NCBI RefSeq assembly: GCF_001424265.1 | Contig: NZ_LMOV01000012.1 | Location: 472,785-536,784 of the forward strand | DNA length: 64,000 nt | Direction of reading: 5' to 3' | Source: Acidovorax sp. Leaf160 | Lineage (GTDB): Bacteria > Pseudomonadota > Gammaproteobacteria > Burkholderiales > Burkholderiaceae_C | Part shown: positions 22,192 to 30,470 of the stretch, piece after piece | How positions within the stretch are numbered: position 1 is the first letter of the stretch | Layout of the letters: every line of letters begins with the position of its first letter | Program-made: the position numbers and the translations under genes | The notes under the pieces: generated by a model | Databases searched by the model: none | What the model saw: the letters and a program-made list of their open reading frames with translations, nothing else | Told to the model about the DNA's origin: nothing

Positions 22192-22476
22192 TCAGCCAGC
22201 CGAGGGCGCTGCCGACGCCTCGGCAGCGGCGCGCTCGCGCACGGCGTCGGCGTGCAGCGCCTCGCTCAGCTGATCCACCGTCAGGGCCCAGGGCGCGTCC
22301 GCCTTCCACTGCTCGACCAGGAACTGGCGCTGCGCATCGTTCCAGAAAGGCGCCTCCGACAGGCTCACATCCGTCGGCAACTGATGCTCCCGGATGAACA
22401 GGTCGATAGCTTCCGCGCTTTCGTCCAGGCCCAGTTGCAGAAACAGGTTGGTCATCGTCGGGTCGGTGGTGATCAT
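22192..22476 (-). CDS. DUF2789-family protein
   Basis: 94 residues matching the DUF2789 pattern: TNLFLQLGLDESAEAIDLFI, then LPTDVSLSEAPFWNDAQRQF and a closing helical segment (DAPWALTVDQLSEAL). Small cytoplasmic protein of unknown role. An AGGAG ribosome site precedes the start. Confidence 0.8.
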   Translation of the reverse strand: MITTDPTMTNLFLQLGLDESAEAIDLFIREHQLPTDVSLSEAPFWNDAQRQFLVEQWKADAPWALTVDQLSEALHADAVRERAAAEASAAPSAG

Positions 22477-22747
22477 GCATGGCTCCTATGAAAGATGGAG
22501 CGGAAGGTAGCGTGTAAATCGCGCATGCCGCGTCAGACAAAGCTGCCAACACCGCCTGGGCCGGTCCACCTCGCGGCGTGGCCGCATCCAGAGACATCGG
22601 CACCCCGTGGGAAACCACCCCTCAGTTTTGAACTTGCGTCAATCCGGCGGGCCCCATCGACGGCTGCCGTTGCGACCGCGCATCAGTGCCATCCTGCCGT
22701 GCCAAGCGCGTGCTAGGCTGCGGAATCATCCAGTTACGGGAAGCAGC

Positions 22748-22981
22748 ATGGCCATCGCAACCACCACCGCAGCAGCGCGTCAGGGCGAACTACGCGCAGC
22801 GCTACCGCGTATCCAGAGCCTTCTGCGCAGCAATCAGGCCGGCCAGATCGGCGACGACGTCATCGACGAGCTGGTGGACTGCTGCTGGATGGAGTGGGAC
22901 GGCGGCGCACTGAAGCTCACGGCCACCGGGCTCAACATCTGCCGCCAGTCGGTTGTGGAGGCGCAGCAACGCGCCGTTTGA
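22748..22981 (+). CDS. Small hypothetical protein
   Basis: 77 residues, largely helical, with a CC-W pair (LVDCCWMEWDGGALKLTATG). The ATG at 22748 follows GGGAAGC. Unrecognised. Composition and codon use match the host neighbours. Confidence 0.6.
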   Translation: MAIATTTAAARQGELRAALPRIQSLLRSNQAGQIGDDVIDELVDCCWMEWDGGALKLTATGLNICRQSVVEAQQRAV

Positions 22982-23062
22982 GCGGCGCGTCCGTCTCACT
23001 ATCCTGCCCCTGCCCGCCTGCCAATGAGGCGGTCAGAGGCAGTCGCCAGAACAGAGCCGACG

Positions 23063-23623
23063 TCAGTTCGGCAGCAGCACCTTGTCGACCACGTGGATCA
23101 CGCCGTTCGACTGGTACACGTCCGGGATGGTCACGGTGGCCGAGCCGCCCTTCTCATCCATCAGCATCACCTTGCCGCCCGACGACTTGGCGGTCAGCGT
23201 ATTGCCCGCCACGGTCTTGATGGACGCCGAGCCCTTTCCATCGGCAATCATCTTGGAGATGGCGGCCGCATCCCACTTGCCGGCGACCACGTGGTAGGTC
23301 AGCACCTTGGTCAGCGTGGCCTTGTTTTCAGGCTTGAGCAGGGTGTCCACCGTGCCTGCGGGCAAGCCAGCAAACGCGGCGTTGGTGGGGGCGAACACCG
23401 TGAACGGTCCGGGGCCCTTCAGGGTTTCGACCAGCCCGGCGGCCTTCACGGCAGCCACCAGCGTGGTGTGGTCCTTCGAATTCACGGCGTTGTCGATGAT
23501 GTCCTTGGTGGGCAGCATGGGCGCGCCGCCGACGGTGACCTGCGCCAGCGCCGGCAACGCGGCAGCGGACAGGGCGAGGGACAGGCCGGCAGCGGCCAGA
23601 CGGGCAGAGATGCGGGAAGTCAT
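23063..23623 (-). CDS. Secreted fasciclin (FAS1) domain protein
   Basis: 186 residues: a signal peptide ([15 protein letters not shown]) then one FAS1 domain with its H1 and H2 motifs, [20 protein letters not shown] and [17 protein letters not shown]1 proteins mediate adhesion or surface interactions. An AGGAG ribosome site supports the ATG at 23623. Last host gene before the prophage junction. Confidence 0.92.
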   Translation of the reverse strand: MTSRISARLAAAGLSLALSAAALPALAQVTVGGAPMLPTKDIIDNAVNSKDHTTLVAAVKAAGLVETLKGPGPFTVFAPTNAAFAGLPAGTVDTLLKPENKATLTKVLTYHVVAGKWDAAAISKMIADGKGSASIKTVAGNTLTAKSSGGKVMLMDEKGGSATVTIPDVYQSNGVIHVVDKVLLPN

Positions 23624-23882
23624 GCGTATTCTCCTGAAGTGAAGGGAACCTGCGCCGCCCGACCTTCGGGCGACTGAAGGCTCATACGCCGCTGGCCCCG
23701 ATCTGGATCGGCCGCCGAAGGCTTCTTGCGCGACCACCGCGCACAATCAGGTCTCCGCCTACAAGGCCGTAGCCCGTCGGCCGACCTGGGCGGCGTGATC
23801 GCCAAATCTGGATAGAATGCCGCACCGGCCTGCAGTCACAGCAGGCAAGGTGTCCGGCCCGCCTCGCTGCGCGGCTGACAAC

Positions 23883-23905
23883 GCGGGTGTAGTTCAATGG
23901 TAGAA
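23883..23905 (+). pseudogene. 5' fragment of tRNA-Gly at the left prophage junction
   Basis: GCGGGTGTAGTTCAATGGTA followed by GAA is the acceptor 5' strand and D arm (GTTC/GAA) of a bacterial tRNA-Gly, probably the CCC isoacceptor. After base 23905 the sequence leaves the tRNA consensus, with no anticodon arm, T arm or CCA. A -10-like TAGAAT is at 23813-23818. The sequence right of it is phage-like, so this is read as the left attachment junction. Confidence 0.75.
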
Positions 23906-24018
23906 ATCGCCTGCCTAGGGAAATGCCCTTTTCCCCGCAATACCTACGCCAAAACCTACGCTCGCTTTACCGCTGTTGCTGCGACCGATTTCGCTCGACC
24001 CTTTGACGCGGATGGATA

Positions 24019-24038
24019 TACTGTACGCATGCACAGTG
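24019..24038 (+). promoter_or_regulatory. LexA (SOS) box over the umuD start codon
   Basis: TACTGTACGCATGCACAGTG contains a perfect CTGT-N8-ACAG. It overlaps a -10 element TATACT (24017-24022), with TCGACC 16 bases further up as a possible -35, and covers the ATG at 24029. The transcription start would fall at or next to the A of the ATG. Confidence 0.85.
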
Positions 24039-24472
24039 TTCCATCCATCCACGAAGTTGCATCCGCGAGTGCGTGGGTCGAACTCTTCCTGCCCCTCGCT
24101 GGATCTAGCGTACATGCCGGCTTCCCATCTCCCGCCGCTGACTTCGGTGAAACGCGCATCGATCTGGTAGCCGAACTAATCACACACCCCCAGGCCACCT
24201 ATCTGCTGCGTGTGCGGGGTTTGTCCATGGTCGAGGCCGGCATCGACGATAACGACATTGTGGTGGTGAATCGCGCGCTGAAGCCAGCCAGCGGCCACAT
24301 CGTGGTCGCTGTGGTGGACGGCGAGTTCACCATCAAGCATCTTCTGCTGCGAGCGGGGCGCGTAAAGCTGAAGGCGGCCAACCCCACCTTCCCCGATATC
24401 TCGTTCCGGGAAGGTCAAACGGTCGAGGTCTGGGGCGTGGTCACCTCGTGCATCAAACAGTTCGTTCGGTGA
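24029..24472 (+). CDS. umuD: UmuD-like SOS mutagenesis protein (S24 peptidase)
   Basis: 147-residue LexA-type self-cleaving protein that, once cleaved, is the accessory subunit of DNA polymerase V. The catalytic serine is Ser66 ([10 protein letters not shown]) and the lysine is Lys103 (FTIKHLL). The candidate cleavage bond is Ala30-Gly31 ([14 protein letters not shown]). The ATG at 24029 gives the standard length; the frame is open upstream into the tRNA fragment but has no better start. No ribosome site precedes it, and the LexA box geometry suggests a leaderless transcript. umuC follows after 22 bases. Confidence 0.92.
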   Translation: MHSVPSIHEVASASAWVELFLPLAGSSVHAGFPSPAADFGETRIDLVAELITHPQATYLLRVRGLSMVEAGIDDNDIVVVNRALKPASGHIVVAVVDGEFTIKHLLLRAGRVKLKAANPTFPDISFREGQTVEVWGVVTSCIKQFVR

Positions 24473-24494
24473 GGGCGCTGATCAGTGCACATCT

Positions 24495-25793
24495 ATGTTC
24501 GCTCTTGTCGATGGAAACAACTTCTATGTATCGTGTGAGCGAGTCTTCCGACCAAGCCTGAACGGCCGGCCGGTCGTGGTGCTCAGTAACAACGATGGGT
24601 GCGCCATCGCGCGGTCGAACGAGGCGAAGGAACTGGGCATAAAGATGGGCGCGCCCTGGTTCCAGATTCGCCACATGGAGGAAACGCACGGGCTGGTGGC
24701 CCTGTCTGCGAACTTCGTCCTGTACGGCGACATGTCGGACAGGATGATGAGCCTGGCGGCCGGGCTGGGCCCGGCGCAGGAGATCTACAGCATCGACGAG
24801 AGCTTCGTCAGCGTGGCCGGGGTGCGCGGCGATCTTGTGAAGCGTGGCCACGCCATCCGCGCTCGCATCCTGCAGTGGACCGGCATCCCCTGCGGCATCG
24901 GCATCGGCGCTACCAAGACCCTGGCCAAGCTGGCCAACCACATCGCCAAGACCAGCGAACGCAAGCCGGGCAGCTACCCCGGCGAGCTGGCGCAGGTGTG
25001 CAACTTGGCCACCTTGCCACCGGCCGCACTGGAAAGCGTGCTGCGCGGCACTGCGGTGACCGAGGTGTGGGGCGTCGGCCGTAAGATCGGCGCCCAGCTG
25101 ATCGATGCCGGCGTGCATACCGTGTGGGACTTGACCCAGATGGACCCCGCGCTGGCCCGGCGGCGCTGGAATGTGATGTTGGAACGCACCGTGCGCGAGC
25201 TGCAAGGCTTTCCGTGCATCCAGCTGGAAGACGTGCCCCCGCCGAAACAGCAGATTGCCTGCACGCGGTCGTTCGGCCGGCCGATCACCGACCTGCCGCC
25301 GCTGATCGAAGCCGTGAGTGAATACGCCACGCGCGCCGCAGAAAAGCTGCGCGAGGAACAGAGCCTGGCCGCGCAGCTGCTGGTATTTGCCCATACCTCG
25401 CCGCACCGCGAGGGCCCCAGGTTTTCGCGCTCGCTGGTGGTGCCGCTGCGCCGGCCGACCGCAGACACAGGCCAGTTGGTAGGCGCTGCTGTCGCCGGCA
25501 TCCGTCGCATCTACGAACCGGGCTACCAGCTCATCAAGGCCGGCGTGATGCTACTGGACCTGCAGCCCAACACGGTGCACCAGTGCGAGCTGCCGCTGGA
25601 GGAAGAAACTGGGCGGGACAAGTCGCGGCTGATGTCGGCGCTAGACGCAATCAATGGTCGGTACGGCAAAGGCACGCTGCACGTCGGCGCTACCGGCATC
25701 GCCGACTGCCGACGCGAGTGGATGATGCGGCAAGAGCGGCGCACACCGCGATACACGACAAAGATGAACGAACTTCCAGTGGTACGAGCTTAG
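24495..25793 (+). CDS. umuC: DNA polymerase V catalytic subunit UmuC
   Basis: 432-residue Y-family translesion polymerase. The N terminus [17 protein letters not shown] carries the first metal-binding aspartate, and [10 protein letters not shown] carries the DE catalytic pair. The helix-hairpin-helix ([12 protein letters not shown]) and little-finger regions follow. Full length, with no internal stop. Together with umuD it forms an SOS-inducible mutagenesis operon at the edge of the prophage. Confidence 0.95.
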   Translation: MFALVDGNNFYVSCERVFRPSLNGRPVVVLSNNDGCAIARSNEAKELGIKMGAPWFQIRHMEETHGLVALSANFVLYGDMSDRMMSLAAGLGPAQEIYSIDESFVSVAGVRGDLVKRGHAIRARILQWTGIPCGIGIGATKTLAKLANHIAKTSERKPGSYPGELAQVCNLATLPPAALESVLRGTAVTEVWGVGRKIGAQLIDAGVHTVWDLTQMDPALARRRWNVMLERTVRELQGFPCIQLEDVPPPKQQIACTRSFGRPITDLPPLIEAVSEYATRAAEKLREEQSLAAQLLVFAHTSPHREGPRFSRSLVVPLRRPTADTGQLVGAAVAGIRRIYEPGYQLIKAGVMLLDLQPNTVHQCELPLEEETGRDKSRLMSALDAINGRYGKGTLHVGATGIADCRREWMMRQERRTPRYTTKMNELPVVRA

Positions 25794-25828
25794 CCAAGCC
25801 CCTGACGCCCCACTCACACCGCAACTGA

Positions 25829-26140
25829 CTATTGCTCCCAAGCCACCATGTTCTCCAGCGGTGGGCGTCCAGACTGGGACAGCGTCACGCGGATTTTGTG
25901 GATGTCAGGGGCGTTTTGGAACGGGCCCGACGAGTCATGCCATCGTTGAGTAAGTGTGACCGTGTCGCCACGGTCGTCGGTATAGATGCTATTGGTAAGT
26001 GTCTGAGGATCGCTGCTTTCCCGATCGACAAAACCTAAAGCCAAGGCTCTTTGGTGCGCTGCAGCATCAGACTCACACTTTCGGCATCCATCGAGTTCCG
26101 CAGATACCAATTCGAACGCTTCAGCGGCGGACAGTTTCAT
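25829..26140 (-). CDS. Small hypothetical protein, cargo region
   Basis: 103 residues, acidic, beginning MKLSAAEAFELVSAELDGC; residues 19 and 22 form a CRKC pair. An AGGAG site supports the ATG at 26140. It runs convergent to umuC and follows the next small gene on the same strand with 10 bases between them, so they are likely co-transcribed. Unrecognised. Confidence 0.65.
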   Translation of the reverse strand: MKLSAAEAFELVSAELDGCRKCESDAAAHQRALALGFVDRESSDPQTLTNSIYTDDRGDTVTLTQRWHDSSGPFQNAPDIHKIRVTLSQSGRPPLENMVAWEQ

Positions 26141-26150
26141 GACTTTGCTC

Positions 26151-26399
26151 CTATGGGTTGAACACCGCTTTGCAGCGTTTGCAGACAGCTGTGACCGTGA
26201 TCTCATCGTACATAGCACCTAAGAATTCGCCGTCGATGCGATCTACGCGTCGGTCTGGGCTCCGCATGTATGGGTGATTGTCTTCTGAAGCATGAAACAC
26301 GCCTGTCTGCCCGCATTTCGGACAGACTACATCAAAAGAGTACCGGTCTCTCGCCGCCAATTGTCTCTCCCTCGAGATGCCGCAACATGCAATGATCAT
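26151..26399 (-). CDS. Small zinc-ribbon-like protein, cargo region
   Basis: 82 residues with two CxxC pairs, VCPKCGQ (near 25) and VCKRCKA (near 73), a layout typical of a small zinc ribbon. First gene of a two-gene leftward unit, with a perfect palindrome about 60 bases upstream. Function unknown. Confidence 0.65.
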   Translation of the reverse strand: MIIACCGISRERQLAARDRYSFDVVCPKCGQTGVFHASEDNHPYMRSPDRRVDRIDGEFLGAMYDEITVTAVCKRCKAVFNP

Positions 26400-26459
26400 A
26401 GCCCCCGTTTCGGTTTAGTCGTCCTGATCCTCCATAGCATCTTCCCTAGGTAGGACTGT

Positions 26460-26475
26460 ATAGCTTCCAAGCTAT
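26460..26475. promoter_or_regulatory. 16-bp perfect palindrome between divergent cargo genes
   Basis: ATAGCTT-CC-AAGCTAT. The same half-sites recur as TAGCTT (26536-26541) and AAGCTA (26551-26556), so four half-sites lie in the 184-base gap between the leftward zinc-ribbon gene and the rightward 92-residue gene. This arrangement suggests an operator for a divergent promoter; no matching regulator was identified. Confidence 0.45.
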
Positions 26476-26583
26476 CTTATAGTCAACGGCCCACTTGCCC
26501 GAGACGCCTTGCTACTAGGGTTAAGGTCGTTAAATTAGCTTCGCTTGGGCAAGCTAGCATTTTTACTTGATAGAGTCCATATT

Positions 26584-26862
26584 ATGATTTATTGGGAAAG
26601 TCCAGAGTTCAGGGCTGCAGGCAACGATGTGGCTAGCACGGCTTCCAAAGAAATTAATTCCGGAAACAGAATTCTTACTATCGGCCACCTTCCGTCCTAC
26701 GTCATTTGTTTGAGCGACAATTGTGGACATGAATGGTTAGGGAACAGATCAAACCCTGGGACCGTCACTACAGCATCGAATAAGGCTGTAATAATTCGCT
26801 GTCCAGTATGTGACGTACGCGCGGGAGCAGATCGCGTTGCTGCGTGGAATGATCCACAATGA
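26584..26862 (+). CDS. Small hypothetical protein with two cysteine pairs
   Basis: 92 residues from the ATG at 26584. CLSDNCGHEW and RCPVCDVR could bind zinc. Base composition is clearly lower in GC than the phage late genes, which points to separate acquisition. Unrecognised. It precedes the 239-residue membrane protein gene by 50 bases. Confidence 0.6.
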   Translation: MIYWESPEFRAAGNDVASTASKEINSGNRILTIGHLPSYVICLSDNCGHEWLGNRSNPGTVTTASNKAVIIRCPVCDVRAGADRVAAWNDPQ

Positions 26863-26912
26863 ATTGTGGTTTACCAACAATCGCGATGATTACAAATCAT
26901 AAGGTGTGATTT

Positions 26913-27632
26913 ATGAGCAGCGCCTCTGACTGGAAAAAATTATCAAGCCCAACTGCGTCACCATTGATAGCTGGAGGTGTCGCTGCATTGACGACAGCCG
27001 CGACGGCCGCCTCGTCGGGTGAATCTCTCGCTCTCTTAGGGATTGCCTCGTTGGTGGGTGTGCCTATGCTTGCAGACTTGGTGAAGTGCATCCCCGCGCA
27101 AAGGGCCGCTGACAGAACTGCAGAAACTTTGAAGAAACTACAGGACGATCTGGATGCACTACATGTGCAAATGGATAGATGGAGCGATCAGCAATATCAA
27201 TTCGTCTCGGACATGGTAAAGAACATTATTGCCACTGGCGAAACAAAGAAGCTCGAATTCTTCAAGCGGGCGGCTTTGAACGTTGCTTTGAACGATGCAC
27301 TGGTACGAGTTGGTGGTGCCTTCCTTGCGCGCACACTAAGGGACATCACAACGCCTGAGTTAATTTATCTCGTGCAAAATTTCGAACGCAAAATTCTTTT
27401 TCCCGAGCATGACGAAAACGAAGACCACTGTGCCTCCGATTTGGAGACTGCTGAACGGGAAGGAATGACGCTGGCTGGAACCGAAAATGACCGGGAGGTC
27501 GTTACCGGTCTCCGGACTTTAGGGCTTCTGCGCCGCTCTGGTCAAAGATGGGGAAAAGAAGACTTGGCTTGGACCATGACGGCGGGAAAAATACTTGCCC
27601 TGGTCCTACCTCCAGCAGCCGCACCTTCGTGA
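26913..27632 (+). CDS. Unknown membrane/coiled-coil protein, cargo region
   Basis: 239 residues. A hydrophobic segment at about 17-60 (SPLIAGGVAALTTAATAAS and ALLGIASLVGVPMLADL) is probably a membrane hairpin. A helical, likely coiled-coil region follows (DRTAETLKKLQDDLDALHVQ), then a soluble domain with an acidic stretch and a closing winged-helix-like segment (GLRTLGLLRRSGQRWGKED). No family recognised. It sits between the SOS operon and the lysis genes on the opposite strand to the late operon, in lower-GC DNA: the position and look of a phage accessory gene. Confidence 0.65.
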   Translation: MSSASDWKKLSSPTASPLIAGGVAALTTAATAASSGESLALLGIASLVGVPMLADLVKCIPAQRAADRTAETLKKLQDDLDALHVQMDRWSDQQYQFVSDMVKNIIATGETKKLEFFKRAALNVALNDALVRVGGAFLARTLRDITTPELIYLVQNFERKILFPEHDENEDHCASDLETAEREGMTLAGTENDREVVTGLRTLGLLRRSGQRWGKEDLAWTMTAGKILALVLPPAAAPS

Positions 27633-27672
27633 TGACCGGAGCTCTACTCTCGTAGTAAGAGTTGTGCAAACA

Positions 27673-27942
27673 CTATCTGTGGATTGGCGTCCGGCACATC
27701 TTCAGCGCAGCCAGCAGCTCCCCCTCATACCCTTCGCGCCGCTCGATCTCGGCCATCGCCGCGCGCGCAAAGTCGTCCAGCGACGCACCCGGCCGCAGGG
27801 CCTCGGTCGGCATGACCGGCCGGGCCGGGACCGGCTCGCGGCATTCCACCGGCACCGGCACGCTCACCCGCTGCACCTCGACGCGCGGCGCGGCAGCGCA
27901 TCCGGCCAGCAGCAGGGCCGGCAGCAATAGCGCGGCCCTCAT
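27673..27942 (-). CDS. Rz1-like outer-membrane spanin lipoprotein
   Basis: 89 residues starting MRAALLLPALLLAGCAAAP, a lipoprotein signal with lipobox LAGC, then a proline-rich mature part (PVPVECREPVPARPVMP) as in Rz1-type spanins. Its ATG overlaps the stop of the Rz-like gene (ATGA). Pairs with that protein to fuse inner and outer membranes at the end of lysis. Confidence 0.8.
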   Translation of the reverse strand: MRAALLLPALLLAGCAAAPRVEVQRVSVPVPVECREPVPARPVMPTEALRPGASLDDFARAAMAEIERREGYEGELLAALKMCRTPIHR

Positions 27943-28304
27943 GGCCCCGCCCTCCCCTTCAACCACTCGTCCACCCTGACTTGCGCGCTGGCGCACGAAT
28001 CGCCCGGCACGGCCGGCGGCGCGGCCAGGATCAAGTCCGCTCGTTGGTTGTGGCCCTCTGCTCGCTTGGCCGCCGCGCGCCGCGCCTCGTCGGCCTCCTT
28101 GGCTCTGCGGTCGGCGAGGGTGCGGAGATCGTCCACCGCATCGCTGCAGGCGCTGGCCGCCTCGCGCGCGCCGTCGCGCTGGCCCCGCATGTCGTGCAGC
28201 GCCGTCTCGGCCACGGCGGTGGCGTCGCGCTGACCCAGGTAGGCCCAGCCCACCAGCGCGTTCACCGCCAGGCTCGTGCCCGCCAGGATCTGGCCGGGCG
28301 TCAT
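27939..28304 (-). CDS. Rz-like inner-membrane spanin
   Basis: 121 residues: one N-terminal membrane span (ILAGTSLAVNALVGWAYLG) and a long charged helical periplasmic part (RRAKEADEARRAAAKRAEGH), the layout of phage i-spanins. Its start overlaps the endolysin stop and its stop overlaps the Rz1-like start. Confidence 0.78.
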   Translation of the reverse strand: MTPGQILAGTSLAVNALVGWAYLGQRDATAVAETALHDMRGQRDGAREAASACSDAVDDLRTLADRRAKEADEARRAAAKRAEGHNQRADLILAAPPAVPGDSCASAQVRVDEWLKGRAGP

Positions 28305-28885
28305 GGCTGCAGCCCTCGGCGGCAATAGGCCGTCTCGCTGGCGCGGCGGTTCGCCAAGCCCTGCACGTAGCGCATGCTGCCGTCCTTGTTGCGCACGAAC
28401 GACCAGACCGGCCGGCCGGCATCCGACAGGCCCAGGCGGCGGCAGCCCAGCGACCAGTCGCCCACGTTGAACGCCCGCATGGCTTGGCTGCTGCACGTGG
28501 CGGCGGCGCCGTTGTTCCAGGCGTGGCTGCTCGCGGCGTCGAACACGGCCTGCGGCACGTCGGGACGCGTGAAGCACCGGGCCAGCTGCTGCTGGACCTG
28601 CACCACCGCCTGCGCTTCCTCCTGGTCGCACTTCGCGGCACTCCAGCGCTCGCCCACCACCACGGGGGTGCTGGTGACGTGCCGGGTGATGCCCTTGCAA
28701 ACCGTGGGCAAGCCCGCGGCGAGCTGGTCGGCGTAGACCAGGCCCGGATCGCGCTTGTCTGGCTCCCACTGGCCGAGCAGCGCCATGACGCCGGCGGATG
28801 CTGCCAGCAGGACGGCGCCGCCGGCGGTGCGCACGGTGCGCGGCGGCACGCGGGGCAGGTTCTGGACAGCGTCAGGCGTCGGCAT
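28301..28885 (-). CDS. Phage endolysin with SAR-type N terminus
   Basis: 194-residue glycoside hydrolase of the phage lysozyme (GH24) type, degrading peptidoglycan. A weakly hydrophobic alanine/glycine-rich segment (AGGAVLLAASAGVMALLG, about 21-38) just before the active site is a signal-anchor-release sequence. Candidate catalytic residues are Glu41 (QWEPD), Asp53 and Thr61 (GLPTVCKG). Several cysteines could control activation. Release from the membrane upon holin action would start lysis. Confidence 0.85.
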   Translation of the reverse strand: MPTPDAVQNLPRVPPRTVRTAGGAVLLAASAGVMALLGQWEPDKRDPGLVYADQLAAGLPTVCKGITRHVTSTPVVVGERWSAAKCDQEEAQAVVQVQQQLARCFTRPDVPQAVFDAASSHAWNNGAAATCSSQAMRAFNVGDWSLGCRRLGLSDAGRPVWSFVRNKDGSMRYVQGLANRRASETAYCRRGLQP

Positions 28886-29084
28886 CGCTGTACCCCTGCT
28901 TGACGATGCGGCTCGCGGCCACGGCGAAGTTGAGCGCCACCGCCGGGATCGTGATGTAGAGCGGCGTGCCGTAGATGCGGTACGCCCACCACGACGCCCA
29001 GGCCGTGAACGCGGCGGCGAGCAGCGCCAGGCGCACGCTCCACGCCCGGCGCAGTACGGTGCGCCAGTCCTGGACGAGCTTCAT
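28872..29084 (-). CDS. Holin-like small membrane protein
   Basis: 70 residues with two membrane spans (LALLAAAFTAWASWWAY and YITIPAVALNFAVAAS) and a charged N terminus, directly upstream of and overlapping the endolysin gene by 14 bases. Size, topology and position fit a phage holin or pinholin; no specific family motif. Confidence 0.7.
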   Translation of the reverse strand: MKLVQDWRTVLRRAWSVRLALLAAAFTAWASWWAYRIYGTPLYITIPAVALNFAVAASRIVKQGYSDADA

Positions 29085-29401
29085 TTGCGGCTCCCCGGCT
29101 CGGCTGCCCGGCCGCGCAAGATGGCCAGGGATTCTTTGATGTCCTGATTGCTCTTGGCGAGATCAGCCACCTGGCCCTCGATCTTCTTGAGCGACTCCCT
29201 GGTGCTATCGCGGTCCTTGTCGGCCAACGCTTCAACCATCGCAATGCGCCCGTCCTGCTTCACCTGGTCCTCGCGGTAGCCGCCGTAGGCCGTGGCCACG
29301 CCGATGATGAAGACCAGGGTCTGGATGATGGTCCCGGTGCTGACGGTGGGGTCGAATTTCATGAAGCGTCCGGGTTCTTTGGGGGTGGGTGTGCGGGTCA
29401 T
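29081..29401 (-). CDS. Phage membrane-anchored lysis-region protein
   Basis: 106 residues: one membrane span (TIIQTLVFIIGVATAYGGY) then a charged helical C-terminal part (TRESLKKIEGQVADLAKSNQ). Resembles XhlA-like accessory proteins of lysis cassettes. Its stop overlaps the holin start (ATGA). Could be a second holin or an antiholin. Confidence 0.6.
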   Translation of the reverse strand: MTRTPTPKEPGRFMKFDPTVSTGTIIQTLVFIIGVATAYGGYREDQVKQDGRIAMVEALADKDRDSTRESLKKIEGQVADLAKSNQDIKESLAILRGRAAEPGSRK

Positions 29402-29835
29402 GGCAGCTCCTGCGGCAACACCGGGCCGTCCACGATGGCATCCGCGTCGATCTGGTGCCCGGCCGCCTGGATGATCGCCAGGCCCGCGGGCAGGTCGTCG
29501 TTGTCCAGGTCGATGAACTTGCGCACGCTGGCATCGCGCACCACGGCGCGGACCTGGGCGGACTCGTCGGCAAGGATGGCCCACTTAGCCGGCCCGAAGC
29601 GGTCGAAGAAGGCGCCTACGCTGATGTGACGTGGACTCTGCGGCGAAGGCGTGAGGGGAAGCTGCTCGGCCATAGGCATGCCTTTGTCATCGATGCCGAG
29701 GAATTTTTGCCCCAGGAGGTTGAAGTCAGGCGGGCCTGATAACCGGACATAGCCTTCTGCTGTAATTTCACCTGCTGCACTTTGAATGCCGCGAATGATG
29801 CTGTTGGTATCCGTGACGATGTAATGAAACCCCAT
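29398..29835 (-). CDS. Phage tail-region hypothetical protein
   Basis: 145 residues, no membrane segment. MGFHYIVTDTNSIIRGIQSA followed by a segment ending LGQKFLGIDDKGMP resembles tail-fibre-associated or assembly proteins. AGGAAA precedes the ATG. It overlaps the next leftward gene by four bases. Function not recognised. Confidence 0.6.
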   Translation of the reverse strand: MGFHYIVTDTNSIIRGIQSAAGEITAEGYVRLSGPPDFNLLGQKFLGIDDKGMPMAEQLPLTPSPQSPRHISVGAFFDRFGPAKWAILADESAQVRAVVRDASVRKFIDLDNDDLPAGLAIIQAAGHQIDADAIVDGPVLPQELP

Positions 29836-29844
29836 GATTTTCCT

Positions 29845-30147
29845 TTAATAGTATTCGACTACTTCAAACGAAAGGAGCTGATTGCCACCAGTGCCAGTCG
29901 TGCCAGGCGGAAACGTGTACCGGACGACAGTGGCGGAAATAAACTGGAACATTCCAGTGATTCCAAAGTAATTTGTCCCGCCGCCGCCCTGCCCGGAATA
30001 GCCCAGCGGAACGATTACGCTTTTATTGACGTCAACGGCGGCGATGGTCGTGTCCCAGGTAGTGGCGGATGGGGCGGCTTGGAGATAGGCGCGCTGGATG
30101 CTTTTGATCGTTCCGGGCTGAAAGGCCGAAGCCTGTGCGTTAGCCAT
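29845..30147 (-). CDS. Phage tail-region small protein, paralogue A
   Basis: 100 residues, MANAQASAFQPGTIKSIQRA at the N terminus and LLSFEVVEYY at the end. It shares start (NA..S....G.IKS-Q), length and ending pattern with its upstream neighbour, suggesting a tandem duplication. Probable beta-rich virion or fibre component; unrecognised. Confidence 0.6.
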   Translation of the reverse strand: MANAQASAFQPGTIKSIQRAYLQAAPSATTWDTTIAAVDVNKSVIVPLGYSGQGGGGTNYFGITGMFQFISATVVRYTFPPGTTGTGGNQLLSFEVVEYY

Positions 30148-30467
30148 TACAGGTACTCCGTGATTTTCAGTGACATATAGATTCGATAATTGCTAGCGAC
30201 GCCGAATCCGCGAGTGGCGATGCGGACAGCGCTAGCGTTTAACAAGGTCACGATCAAGCCTGAAACGTCAGACGAGCCGCCTGTGCTGGTGCTGTAGAGG
30301 CCACCTTGAAGCTCAAGCCGCGTCTTCGCGGTATTGACAGCGGAAATCGGAATATCTCGATAAAACAAATTCCCCGATGCGGCAGTCAGGGCGTAATCAC
30401 CCACCAAAATCTGCTGGACGCTTTTCACACGCCCTTTGCCCATTTGTGACGCGTTTGCGTTTGGCAT
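30147..30467 (-). CDS. Phage tail-region small protein, paralogue B
   Basis: 106 residues, MPNANASQMGKGRVKSVQQI at the N terminus and MSLKITEYL at the end, parallel to the protein encoded just downstream. Stop and start of the two genes overlap by one base (TAATG). Unrecognised; virion association is inferred from location. Confidence 0.6.
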   Translation of the reverse strand: MPNANASQMGKGRVKSVQQILVGDYALTAASGNLFYRDIPISAVNTAKTRLELQGGLYSTSTGGSSDVSGLIVTLLNASAVRIATRGFGVASNYRIYMSLKITEYL

Positions 30468-30470
30468 GAG

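Noticed and set aside
23883..23938. Short cloverleaf-like refold of the tRNA fragment (GCGGG pairing with CCCCGC)
   Set aside because: No anticodon or T arm can be formed; more likely chance pairing next to a broken tRNA.
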